Below the pieces are notes generated by a model. That model saw only the letters and a list, made by a program, of their open reading frames with translations. It ran no database searches and was not told the DNA's origin. Position numbers and translations under genes: made by a program. Below are positions 1-7,026 of a DNA stretch of 22,634 nt, piece by piece. Source of the stretch: Planctomycetota bacterium (GTDB taxonomy: Bacteria; Planctomycetota; Planctomycetia; Pirellulales; Pirellulaceae); the NCBI GenBank assembly GCA_024277285.1, contig JAJRVM010000278.1, forward strand, positions 1 through 22,634, written 5' to 3'. The first letter of the stretch is position 1, and each line of letters opens with the position of its first letter.

Positions 1-20
1 CTCCTTGGCAGACTTCACGT

Positions 21-308
21 TTGCTCAAGGAGGGCCCTGTTTTGTTCCATGGAATTCGATCTATATCTCAACGGTTTCGCCTGCTCCTCGCGTCGTTTCA
101 GCAGAAGGATTATCTTTCCTTTTCCGGCATGCTAACACAAGAGCAGACTCAATCGGCCTGTGATCAGCACGGCGTTGCGCCGGGCCACAAATATCAGGTC
201 TTTACGCCTTCGCTTACCTGTGCCGGGCTGAATTGCGGTCGTACTTTCGACCGAATTATGACGGTATGGATTTGGGGGGGGAAAAACGCGGTTGTACCGA
301 ATTGCTGA
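21..308 (+). pseudogene. IS4-family transposase N-terminal relic
   Basis: The reading frame opens with TTG at 21 and runs 95 codons. Residues about 1-66 resemble the N-terminus of planctomycete IS4-family transposases: a basic helix, a segment with LTQEQ, a CDQHGV stretch and then VFTPSLT, where intact relatives continue with a conserved Leu/Trp-rich segment. Here the similarity stops after about position 220 and the rest (CAGLNCGRTF onwards) looks like unrelated sequence. No DDE catalytic domain follows in any frame. A 7-base inverted repeat (1-7 with 26-32) lies at the window edge, and a run of eight G occurs near 272-279. The family assignment comes from memory of related proteins, not a search. 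Alternative: a chance ORF. Confidence 0.42.
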
Positions 309-453
309 GAAGTTTGGAGCAGTCGCCGTCGACGGCGGCGCTCTGCTGGCTGTTGATATCAGCGCAGTATCCGATGTCGCACCGATCGTTTTTGATGTTA
401 GAAGATCGGTGCGAGAAGTTTGCTACTCGAATTAGCACGACCGACTTGGCCCG

Positions 454-705
454 CTAAACGTTGGATGTGTGATGTTCGCGGTGGCTCCTTAACCACTGTT
501 CGAGCACTTCGACGGCCGAGGGGAAGTCGTAACCGAGCGTCATCAGCAAGTCGATGTTGTTGAAGTTTCGGCCGCAACTGAAGCAGTGCGCCAGATTGTT
601 GCGCGGGTTCACTGTGGCGCGAAACTCGCCGCACTCGATACAGATAAACCGGAAGTCGCCTTCGAACTGCTTGGACACGCACACCCTGTCGTCCAAGTTG
701 GGCAA
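454..705 (-). CDS. CHC2-type zinc-finger small protein, probably frameshifted at its start
   Basis: The C-terminal about 80 codons of a longer open frame encode a primase-type CHC2 zinc-finger pattern: CIECG, then NPRNNLAHCFSCGRNFNNIDLLM, then a helix with FPSAVEVLEQWL. In DNA primases this domain binds Zn and reads single-stranded DNA; here no TOPRIM or polymerase domain follows, so the role is unknown. Small stand-alone CHC2 proteins may accompany mobile elements, and an IS4-like relic lies next door. The start is uncertain: the in-frame region upstream of about 705 looks non-coding, and 705 (TTG) is only a formal choice. An ATG at 718 in the neighbouring frame reads MQVTIAQL and would join DDRVCVSK if one base of the CC at 693-694 were absent, giving an 87-residue protein. 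That suggests an indel or a decayed gene. Confidence 0.45.
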   Translation of the reverse strand: MPNLDDRVCVSKQFEGDFRFICIECGEFRATVNPRNNLAHCFSCGRNFNNIDLLMTLGYDFPSAVEVLEQWLRSHREHHTSNV

Positions 706-866
706 TGGTGACTTGCATCGGCAGTTTGTTCCAAGAACAAGAATAGGCGATGAACCCGATCGTGTGCCCCTGGCCTGGAGTGGAGCCACGTCTTGATGCG
801 GCCTCGGCAGCGTGGCGATGTGGTGGAACGTTGTGCGCTCGGCCGTGTTTGTGATGGTGTGTGTCA

Positions 867-933
867 CCCAGGGTTCCGCTCGCCTTCGGCGACCTCCACC
901 CTGGGCTTCCTTAGCAGCGGCCCTTCGGGCCGC
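867..933. repeat. Two adjacent GC-rich hairpins, REP-like
   Basis: Positions 867-874 (CCCAGGGT) pair perfectly with 898-905, enclosing an inner stem TCGCC-TTC-GGCGA. Immediately after, 917-923 (GCGGCCC) pairs with 927-933 around a TTC loop. Stacked hairpins with 'ctgggctt' flanks in a gene-free stretch look like dispersed palindromic elements. No T-run follows, so this is not a typical terminator. Confidence 0.55.
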
Positions 934-1034
934 ACGCGTCAAGCCGCACTGGCATGTGACGCCGAGATGTCAGCGCCCAGTGATTCGGTGTTGCAGCGGG
1001 CGGCTCTGAAAAGGGCCGCACGCGTCAGGCCGCA
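927..1034. repeat. 22-bp direct repeat pair
   Basis: The 22-mer at 927-948, starting GGGCCGCACGCGTCA, recurs at 1013-1034 with a single mismatch. Both copies are followed by GC-rich DNA and a 'gcatgtgac'-like stretch. The whole 720-1170 interval has no convincing gene; its ORFs are Arg-rich frames of the kind GC-rich non-coding DNA produces. Confidence 0.5.
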
Positions 1035-1170
1035 TCGACATGGAATGCGGCGCATGTGACACACGCCGGTCACACGGGCGATGTTGCGAGTCAGCGGCGT
1101 TGTGACGCGGGGTACGGCAGGCTGCAAGCGGCAGGCGAGGAGCGAGCAATGGTCAATTTATGGGTATAGT

Positions 1171-1201
1171 AAAAATACCGAACTTCAACGACAATTCGGT
1201 A
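1171..1201 (-). terminator. Intrinsic terminator of the GH172 gene
   Basis: On the minus strand a 7-bp perfect stem TACCGAA/TTCGGTA (1201-1195 with 1182-1176) closes a 12-base loop and is followed by TTTTT (1175-1171). It lies about 45-75 bases after the stop codon of the GH172-family gene. Confidence 0.62.
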
Positions 1202-1244
1202 GAACTCACGCCAAAAGTACGATCAGAGTCAAGCACGTAACACC

Positions 1245-3398
1245 TTATCGCTTCTGGAGCCAGATGAAGTCGACGCCGATGCGCGGTGGATTGCCGTCGA
1301 AGTCCGTGCCTTCCGCCGGACGAAGCACTAGCGTGTGTGCGCCTTTGCTCAGTTCTATGGGACGGCTGCTGAAGTTGCGCAATAAGACTCGATAGTCGGT
1401 ATGCAAGTCGATCGCGTCGCCACCGAGTTGCAACGGATTGCCATCCAATAACGCGACAATCTTCGCCGATCTGGGACCCGTGGCGGCGGTGACATGCAAC
1501 ACATATTTTCCGGCTGCCTGCACGGGGATGTCCATGGCCAGCTCGCTGGCCGCGTCTGTCGGCGACCAAATCAACAACTTGCCTGCCGCCCAGCGATCGC
1601 TTTCGAGCAGCTTGAACGAGTCTTTGTCGGTAACCAGATCCTCTGCCTGGAAAAAGACACTGCCCTTCGCTCCGGCCCGCGCGGCCGGTTGCCAGTTGGC
1701 AGGGTATTTTAAAGAGCGCACATCCTCGTCGGTCACGCCGACGGAATCGTCGCGCAAGCCTGGCCGACCGTAGTGAAAGGCGATCCTCGCATAGCTGAAG
1801 TGGGGCGTACGCTCGTGGCTGAACAGCTCCATGTAAAATGCGATGCGTTTCTCGAACGGCAAGGTATCGATGATGTGCCAACGGTGGTTGACCACTAAAC
1901 CGCGATTGGCCGGGCCATCATTGCGAGGTTGTCCGCAATAGGGATACAGGAAGATATCGGGCGAGGACCAAGAATAGTTGAAATAGTCCTCGGAGCCGGT
2001 GCCAAACGTGGACGGCTGCATGTCGTCATCAACGAAAATCTTCTCGTCTCCTTCGCCCCACCAATTCCCATACGGTGTGGGAACTGGGTTCGGATTCAAC
2101 AACATAATGGCGGTGCCTACGTAGACCCCTTTTCCGTTGGCGATCAGGAAAGGCATATCCTGCGCCCCTTCGCCCCCGTCCGCGATCAGGTCGTGGTCGA
2201 CTCGCCAACGCGCTCGAAAATGCATCGATCTCAGCGGATCCCAGGTCCATGCCAGAGGGCGGAGCATGCCCGTTACCGAGACGGACTGTTGGCCGCGATT
2301 GACCACTTTGATAGTGCACGATCTTTCGAACGGCATTACAAACCGGCAGGTCATTGTGCCGTCCGGCTCAACGGTGAACGGCACTTGGTTGTACGGGTTG
2401 ATCCCGGGAGCGGCGCCAAAAAAGTCACCGATCGGGCATTCTACCTGATCCGGACTATAGCCATCGTAAGTGATGTGCAAAATCGTCTGCCGCAGTGCCA
2501 GATCCAAGTCATTCGCCGTTACTTTCAACGTTAGACTCTCGATGGCCTGGCCGCCATCCAACGTGAGTAGCTCGACGGTCTGTCCTGGTTCGACTTTGCC
2601 ATCCACGCCTAACAGGTCTTGCTTCGAATGGTATGGCCAAAGGCCGAGCGGATCGGCCAACACGTCAGCGACCTGTTGGATTGTCGTGCCGAGTTCCTTG
2701 ATTTGCGGTTTCGTCAACGTGACGACGTTCGTGCCGGCCGTATAGCGACGTATTTGTACTTCGTAGAAATGAATCCGTTTGTGAGTGCCCTTCCATTCGA
2801 TTCGACAGTGGCGTGCGAATGGTATCGGAAAATAACAGGCATCGCGCTGCCGGTACGTTTGCACATACTGCTCGGGAGAAAGTCCGGCCTGCTCGACCAA
2901 TGCCTGCAATCCCGCTTGCAGGAAGAGGCTTGCGGGGCCTTCGTAGATCGGCTCATCGGCATCGTCCAGCACTACGCGGATCGTGCCCTCGATCGCGGCT
3001 GACCAGGTTCGCACGATCGCCCCCGGTCCTTCGACGTCACAGATCAAGTAACGCCCCGGCTTGTCGTCGCTCGGTGCTTCCAAGACTTTCTCGAAATTCG
3101 GGATCGGTTCGTTCCCGAAACCGTCCGAGTTGGCGAACCATCCCGGCCCTTCAGGGATCGAACTGCGGCGGTCGTACGACGAGAACTGGACCGTCTTATA
3201 GGCCGGTTGCGGAAACTGCCCCAAGCGGACCGTATCGATCATCTCGTGCAAGAGCGATTCGGTCGATACCGAATCGTCACCAGCCACACCGGTCGCACCG
3301 AAAACCAAGCAACCTAAAATGCCGATAACGACGCAAACCATCAGTCGCGAACGCACGTTACGGGAGGTCATACGAAATGGCGGCAATACGAGGCGCAT
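1245..3398 (-). CDS. Exported GH172-family (DUF2961) glycoside hydrolase-like protein
   Basis: A 717-residue protein. The start at 3398 is preferred because GGAG lies 9 bases upstream; an open frame continues 16 codons further to 3446. Residues about 16-40 form a signal peptide (Arg-rich, then a hydrophobic core ending GATGVAG). The DUF2961 core shows two hallmark motifs, WWGEGDEKIFVD at 446-457 and GTGSEDYF at 466-473. E449 and E470 are 21 residues apart, the same spacing I recall for the acid/base and nucleophile glutamates of the GH172 difructose-dianhydride enzyme, so the catalytic pair appears intact. The last about 140 residues (from GSVFFQAEDL) look like a beta-sandwich carbohydrate-binding module. 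GH172 enzymes act on alpha-fructofuranosides or D-arabinofuranosides; the substrate here cannot be read from sequence. It stands alone, with its own terminator. Confidence 0.9.
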   Translation of the reverse strand: MRLVLPPFRMTSRNVRSRLMVCVVIGILGCLVFGATGVAGDDSVSTESLLHEMIDTVRLGQFPQPAYKTVQFSSYDRRSSIPEGPGWFANSDGFGNEPIPNFEKVLEAPSDDKPGRYLICDVEGPGAIVRTWSAAIEGTIRVVLDDADEPIYEGPASLFLQAGLQALVEQAGLSPEQYVQTYRQRDACYFPIPFARHCRIEWKGTHKRIHFYEVQIRRYTAGTNVVTLTKPQIKELGTTIQQVADVLADPLGLWPYHSKQDLLGVDGKVEPGQTVELLTLDGGQAIESLTLKVTANDLDLALRQTILHITYDGYSPDQVECPIGDFFGAAPGINPYNQVPFTVEPDGTMTCRFVMPFERSCTIKVVNRGQQSVSVTGMLRPLAWTWDPLRSMHFRARWRVDHDLIADGGEGAQDMPFLIANGKGVYVGTAIMLLNPNPVPTPYGNWWGEGDEKIFVDDDMQPSTFGTGSEDYFNYSWSSPDIFLYPYCGQPRNDGPANRGLVVNHRWHIIDTLPFEKRIAFYMELFSHERTPHFSYARIAFHYGRPGLRDDSVGVTDEDVRSLKYPANWQPAARAGAKGSVFFQAEDLVTDKDSFKLLESDRWAAGKLLIWSPTDAASELAMDIPVQAAGKYVLHVTAATGPRSAKIVALLDGNPLQLGGDAIDLHTDYRVLLRNFSSRPIELSKGAHTLVLRPAEGTDFDGNPPRIGVDFIWLQKR

Positions 3399-3628
3399 TA
3401 GTTGCTTCTCCAAAACGGTCATGACGTTGGCCCGAGTAAAGACCAAACGAAACGCGAGCGGACCGGTTCAACTCGCAGAATAGTTCTAATTTGGTTTGGG
3501 ACCGGCCCAAATGCATCTCTTGCCCCGCGCAGGCATGGGTGACAAAACGACCGGCAGGCTTGTCATCACCGAGTGGTAACAGGTACCGAGTCGGCGACGC
3601 TGTAGGTTTGGCATAACACCCTTATTAT

Positions 3629-3860
3629 GCCCCTTGAGTCCTCAAGGCGAAACCGGACTCGCACGCTTCAGGACTCCCCGGCACCTTCACTTCCGAGCTC
3701 GAACGGGGAGTAGTAGAATTCCGGTGCCGGAACGAGCCAGAGGCGAGCGGAGGGCTTGGGACGTAGCCCGGAAGGCCACAACAGGAACTGCCAGGGGCGT
3801 CAGGCTACGGAATTGTTGGCGAACGCATTGCGAGGCCTGAAAGGCCTTGCGTGTTTTGTC
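3629..3860 (+). other. Stem-loop-rich intergenic block
   Basis: The 848-base gap 3447-4294 contains no convincing gene. Within it several perfect short stems cluster: 3632-3638/3641-3647 (CCTTGAG/CTCAAGG), 3673-3680/3704-3711 (ACTCCCCG/CGGGGAGT), 3678-3685/3723-3730 (CCGGCACC/GGTGCCGG), 3762-3768/3803-3809 (CGTAGCC/GGCTACG) and 3830-3838/3842-3850 (one G-T pair), the last followed by GTGTTTTGTC. The second and third stems share bases 3678-3680, so they exclude each other. This could be an RNA element or merely palindrome-rich DNA. Confidence 0.35.
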
Positions 3861-4128
3861 TAACCACCACCGAAGCTTCACGGCTCCGGCAAAGGCTGTA
3901 TCGGTCCTCCGGGCCGAATCGTGCGGCCATGGGGAATCACGGATATCGATGCGAATGACGCGCGCGTGGCACTCTCGACGCCGATCAGACCAACGAGCGC
4001 CAGCCTGTGTTGCGGGTTCCCCAGGCATCCTTGTGTCTCGGATGGCCCAGTGTGATGGTCCAGTGCGGTCGCCGCAACGCGTGAGTCCATGCGCACGTGC
4101 CCATAGCGCCTTGGCGGCCAAACAAGGT

Positions 4129-4134
4129 TATAAT
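4129..4134 (+). promoter_or_regulatory. Candidate -10 element for the M23 peptidase gene
   Basis: A perfect TATAAT inside GGTTATAATCG lies about 160 bases before the peptidase start. A TTGGCG is present but only 12 bases upstream, too short for a classical -35. The same GGTTATAAT string, also with a TTG-type hexamer 12 bases upstream, precedes the BNR-repeat gene. Confidence 0.3.
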
Positions 4135-4294
4135 CGTTTCCGATCGTAATGCGGCAGAGATGTCCGTCGGTGTACTGGCACACAGCCGATAAGCTGCCTC
4201 GCGACACGCAGTCTACCCGCTCGTCTTGCACCTCGGGAGGATGTAACGTCTCACACGCAAACCGAATTCGCCCTACCATACTGAGACCCAACCT

Positions 4295-5923
4295 ATGAAA
4301 TACTTGAAACTTGCTGCAAGATCACAAGCAAATCGCCCGTCACGCGCTCGGTTCCCCCGCGCGAGCCGGCGTGGTGACGCGATTGTGGCGAACTCGAAGC
4401 CACTTGTCATCAACATTGCAGTTGCCCTCATGTTCACGTCCGTTTTTCTTCTCGTGGTCGCGGACGCGGAGCACGCGGCAGCTGGTCAATACGAAGCGAC
4501 ACTCACGCCGTTGGGCAGCGTGGTCGATCTTGACCTTGGCCAATCGACAACGGTCACGTTGAGCGACGGCAATAAGGCGACGATCGAACTGGTCAGTGTG
4601 GCTGAACACCGGGACTCGTTCCGCAACGCCGTACGCGAAGCGGTCGTCACGGTCAACGTCAACGGTGCGGAGGTGAAACTGGTTTCCACCACCTATCACT
4701 TACCACGAGTCGTTGGCGGTGTTCAAGTCGACTGTCCGGTGACGCATGGTTACGTGGACTCTTCGTCGAAAGACAATCCGTGGGGCCTGAAGAAAGCGGC
4801 GCGTCTTCGGTTATGGCCGGCCGGTTCGCCTTGGATCCGGCCCGATTCTTTCGCCTATCCGGTCAAGCAGCGATGGTTTGCAACGCAAACGCAAATGGCC
4901 AATGTTCCCTGTTACGTTGATGGCGGCGATGATCCTTCCAATAAGCGAATCTACTACCACTACGGGCTCGATTTTGGTGGCGCCGAGGCGATGGTGGACG
5001 TGACCGCAGCGACTGACGGGCTGGTCGTTTCGGCGCGCGGCGAGACGTTGCCGGGACAACTGGATGATACGCCAGTGCAACCGCGTGGCGATGTGGTTTA
5101 TGTATTGGATCGGCGTGGTTGGTACTACCGATACAGTCATCTGAACCAAATTGACACGACGATTCAGATTGGCAAAGAGATCAAGTTGGGCGACCGCATT
5201 GGTCTGCTCGGAAAAGAGGGGGCCAGCGGCGGTTGGTCGCATCTTCATTTTGGTATCGACAGCCGACAGCCGTCCGGAGACTGGGGGGCGGTGGATGGCT
5301 ATGCGTTTATCTGGCAAGCCTATGTGCGGCAGTTCCATCCACCGGTGTTGGCCGTGGCTCGACCACACCACCTGGTGGCGGTTGGCCAATCGGTAACGCT
5401 CGATGGTAGCAAATCGTGGGCCGCCAATGGCAAGATCACCAGCTACACATGGCTGTTGGGATCGCGACGCGTGATCGGCTCGCACTTGAAGCGGACCTAT
5501 TCCCGGCCAGGAACCTTCAACGAGACACTTTGCGTGCGTGATTTTGCCGGCAACATGGCATTCGATTTCGCGGAAGTCCAGGTCGTCGATCCCGCTCGTC
5601 TCGATCAGCTCCCACCGACGATTCATCCCACTTTTTGGCCAACGACTGGAATCCGACCGAACGATCGCGTTACGTTCAAGGTGCGTTCCTTCCGATCAGG
5701 GTCTCAGCCTACTGAGACATGGGATTTTGGCGATGGGACGCCGCCGGTGGATGTCCATTCGGACGGTAACGCAAGGTCTTTGGCCAAGGATGGTTACGCG
5801 ATCACTCAACACACATATAGCAAGCCGGGTGACTACATTGTTTCGGTGCGCACCACAAACCCATACGGTTTTACGGCGGAAGGCAAGCTGCACGTGCACG
5901 TTGCTTCGGCCAGTGAGAAGTAA
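4295..5923 (+). CDS. Exported M23-family metallopeptidase with two PKD domains
   Basis: A 542-residue protein. The hydrophobic segment 37-58, ending near AEHAAAG, is a signal peptide or anchor with a long basic N-region; a GTG at 4385 (residue 31) would give a more usual signal peptide. Residues about 190-345 form an M23 (LytM-like) domain: HxxxD as HYGLD (H222, D226) and HLHF (H316, H318) supply the Zn ligands and catalytic His, and YSHL (H282) also fits the family. M23 enzymes cut peptide cross-links of peptidoglycan. Two PKD-type beta-sandwich domains follow, about 350-432 and 440-537; the second carries the signature WDFGDG. A role in envelope remodelling or in degrading foreign cell walls is inferred. 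It is convergent with birA, with no clear terminator in the 77-base gap. Confidence 0.88.
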   Translation: MKYLKLAARSQANRPSRARFPRASRRGDAIVANSKPLVINIAVALMFTSVFLLVVADAEHAAAGQYEATLTPLGSVVDLDLGQSTTVTLSDGNKATIELVSVAEHRDSFRNAVREAVVTVNVNGAEVKLVSTTYHLPRVVGGVQVDCPVTHGYVDSSSKDNPWGLKKAARLRLWPAGSPWIRPDSFAYPVKQRWFATQTQMANVPCYVDGGDDPSNKRIYYHYGLDFGGAEAMVDVTAATDGLVVSARGETLPGQLDDTPVQPRGDVVYVLDRRGWYYRYSHLNQIDTTIQIGKEIKLGDRIGLLGKEGASGGWSHLHFGIDSRQPSGDWGAVDGYAFIWQAYVRQFHPPVLAVARPHHLVAVGQSVTLDGSKSWAANGKITSYTWLLGSRRVIGSHLKRTYSRPGTFNETLCVRDFAGNMAFDFAEVQVVDPARLDQLPPTIHPTFWPTTGIRPNDRVTFKVRSFRSGSQPTETWDFGDGTPPVDVHSDGNARSLAKDGYAITQHTYSKPGDYIVSVRTTNPYGFTAEGKLHVHVASASEK

Positions 5924-6000
5924 CGCCCTGGAATGATAGCGGACATGGCACGCCGATTGCATCGCTGGACGCGTAATGCAGGTGAAGACGTTTCTTGTGG

Positions 6001-6855
6001 TTATTCCCATCGCATCACCGTGCCGCTCGTGCATAGCTCGACTCCGGTCCCGGTTTCGACAATCAACGCCCCGTTGGCGTCGATGCCCTGGCAGACACCA
6101 TGCGTCGTGCGCGAACCGGCGGTCACTTCGATAGTCTTGCCGGTCAGCATGCAATAGGTTCCCCATTGGCGTTCGAGTCGGCTGGGATCGCATCGCAACA
6201 GATCAAGGTGTGAAGCGAGTTGCTGCAAGATCGCGACCAGCACGTCCACCAGGCTGAAAGAATAGCCCGCCTCGTCGACCAGTGAAGTGACCGATTCGCG
6301 GATCGGCCGTGGGGCGGTATCCAACGCATTGTTGACATTCACACCGACGCCGATCACGATGTGCTGCGCCGGTTGTGGTGGGACCTCGACCAGGATACCG
6401 CAAATCTTGCGAGCGCTGACGTAGACGTCATTCGGCCATTTCAACGCTGGGTTGAGCCGCGGACAGAGCTGATGCAAGGCTTCGCAAACAGCCATCCCGG
6501 TTGTCAAAGCCACGCCAGGCCACCCCGTTCGGTGGAGATGGGTTGGCTGGCTGACGACCAGGGAAAACGTGAGCGCGCCCGGCGCGGACCACCATGCGTT
6601 TACTCCCCGGCCTCGCCCGGCCGTTTGCCGGTCAGTCAATACCAGTAATGGAATTCGAGTGTCTGGGACTTCAGTCATACGCAGCGCATGACTGTTGGTT
6701 GACGCCAGCGACGTGTGATGCTCCACGTCGCGGGCAAACGTCGTGCGCGTCAACCGCTGGATATCCTCCACGCTGAACCGATGACATCGATTTGCGGAAC
6801 TCACTGCCAAACGACTCCATGCGGTTTTGGAAAACGAAGTTGGTAAGCCGCCCAT
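6001..6855 (-). CDS. birA: Biotin--[acetyl-CoA-carboxylase] ligase
   Basis: A 284-residue protein that activates biotin to biotinyl-AMP and attaches it to the biotin carboxyl carrier protein of acetyl-CoA carboxylase. Family landmarks in order: STN at 52-54, TAGRGRG at 78-84 (biotinyl-AMP loop) followed by WWSAPGALTFSL, KWPND at 139-143, KICGILVE just after, and IGVGVNVNN at about 168-176. The C-terminal 50 residues fit the SH3-like cap domain. There is no N-terminal winged helix, so this is a ligase without the DNA-binding repressor part of E. coli BirA. The start at 6855 is the only ATG leaving room for the N-terminal helices; its Shine-Dalgarno is weak, and a TATACT at 6868-6863 lies very close to the start, so translation might be leaderless. 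It is divergent from the BNR-repeat gene. Confidence 0.93.
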   Translation of the reverse strand: MGGLPTSFSKTAWSRLAVSSANRCHRFSVEDIQRLTRTTFARDVEHHTSLASTNSHALRMTEVPDTRIPLLVLTDRQTAGRGRGVNAWWSAPGALTFSLVVSQPTHLHRTGWPGVALTTGMAVCEALHQLCPRLNPALKWPNDVYVSARKICGILVEVPPQPAQHIVIGVGVNVNNALDTAPRPIRESVTSLVDEAGYSFSLVDVLVAILQQLASHLDLLRCDPSRLERQWGTYCMLTGKTIEVTAGSRTTHGVCQGIDANGALIVETGTGVELCTSGTVMRWE

Positions 6856-6949
6856 AGCGACGAGTATAACTTACCAAACATTTTGGCGACGTTGCCCGAT
6901 AAACAGGACAATTCTACGCTTCGAGCAGATCTTGCGAGCGGTTCTTGGT

Positions 6950-6955
6950 TATAAT
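6950..6955 (+). promoter_or_regulatory. Candidate -10 element for the BNR-repeat gene
   Basis: TATAAT inside GGTTATAATGC. A start of transcription near 6962 would give a leader of about 65 bases to the chosen start codon at 7027. It would also exclude translation from the in-frame ATG at 6961. Confidence 0.4.
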
Positions 6956-7026
6956 GCTCGATGGACAGCTTGTTTTGGTCCAGTTGCAAGAGAGTAAGCC
7001 CTTTGCGCGAGCGCGGGAGAGTGATG

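Noticed and set aside
793..1127. Short Arg-rich frames in the left non-coding region
   Set aside because: They cross palindromes and the direct repeat and show no protein-like pattern.
1153..1881. A 242-codon minus-strand frame inside the GH172 gene
   Set aside because: An out-of-frame shadow of the GH172 coding sequence, Arg-rich and without family features.
3830..3860. tRNA or RNase P/tmRNA-like RNA
   Set aside because: No TTCRA T-loop, anticodon arm or conserved RNase P/tmRNA motifs could be placed; only generic hairpins are present.
3687..4291. Several overlapping 100-144-codon frames on both strands between the GH172 and M23 genes
   Set aside because: No recognisable family, Arg/Cys/Trp/His-rich composition typical of non-coding GC-rich DNA, and overlap with stem-loops.
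6961..7026. ATG 6961 as start of the BNR-repeat protein
   Set aside because: It would begin at the predicted transcription start, lacks a Shine-Dalgarno and would bury the twin-arginine motif; 7027 has GGGAG at 7 bases.
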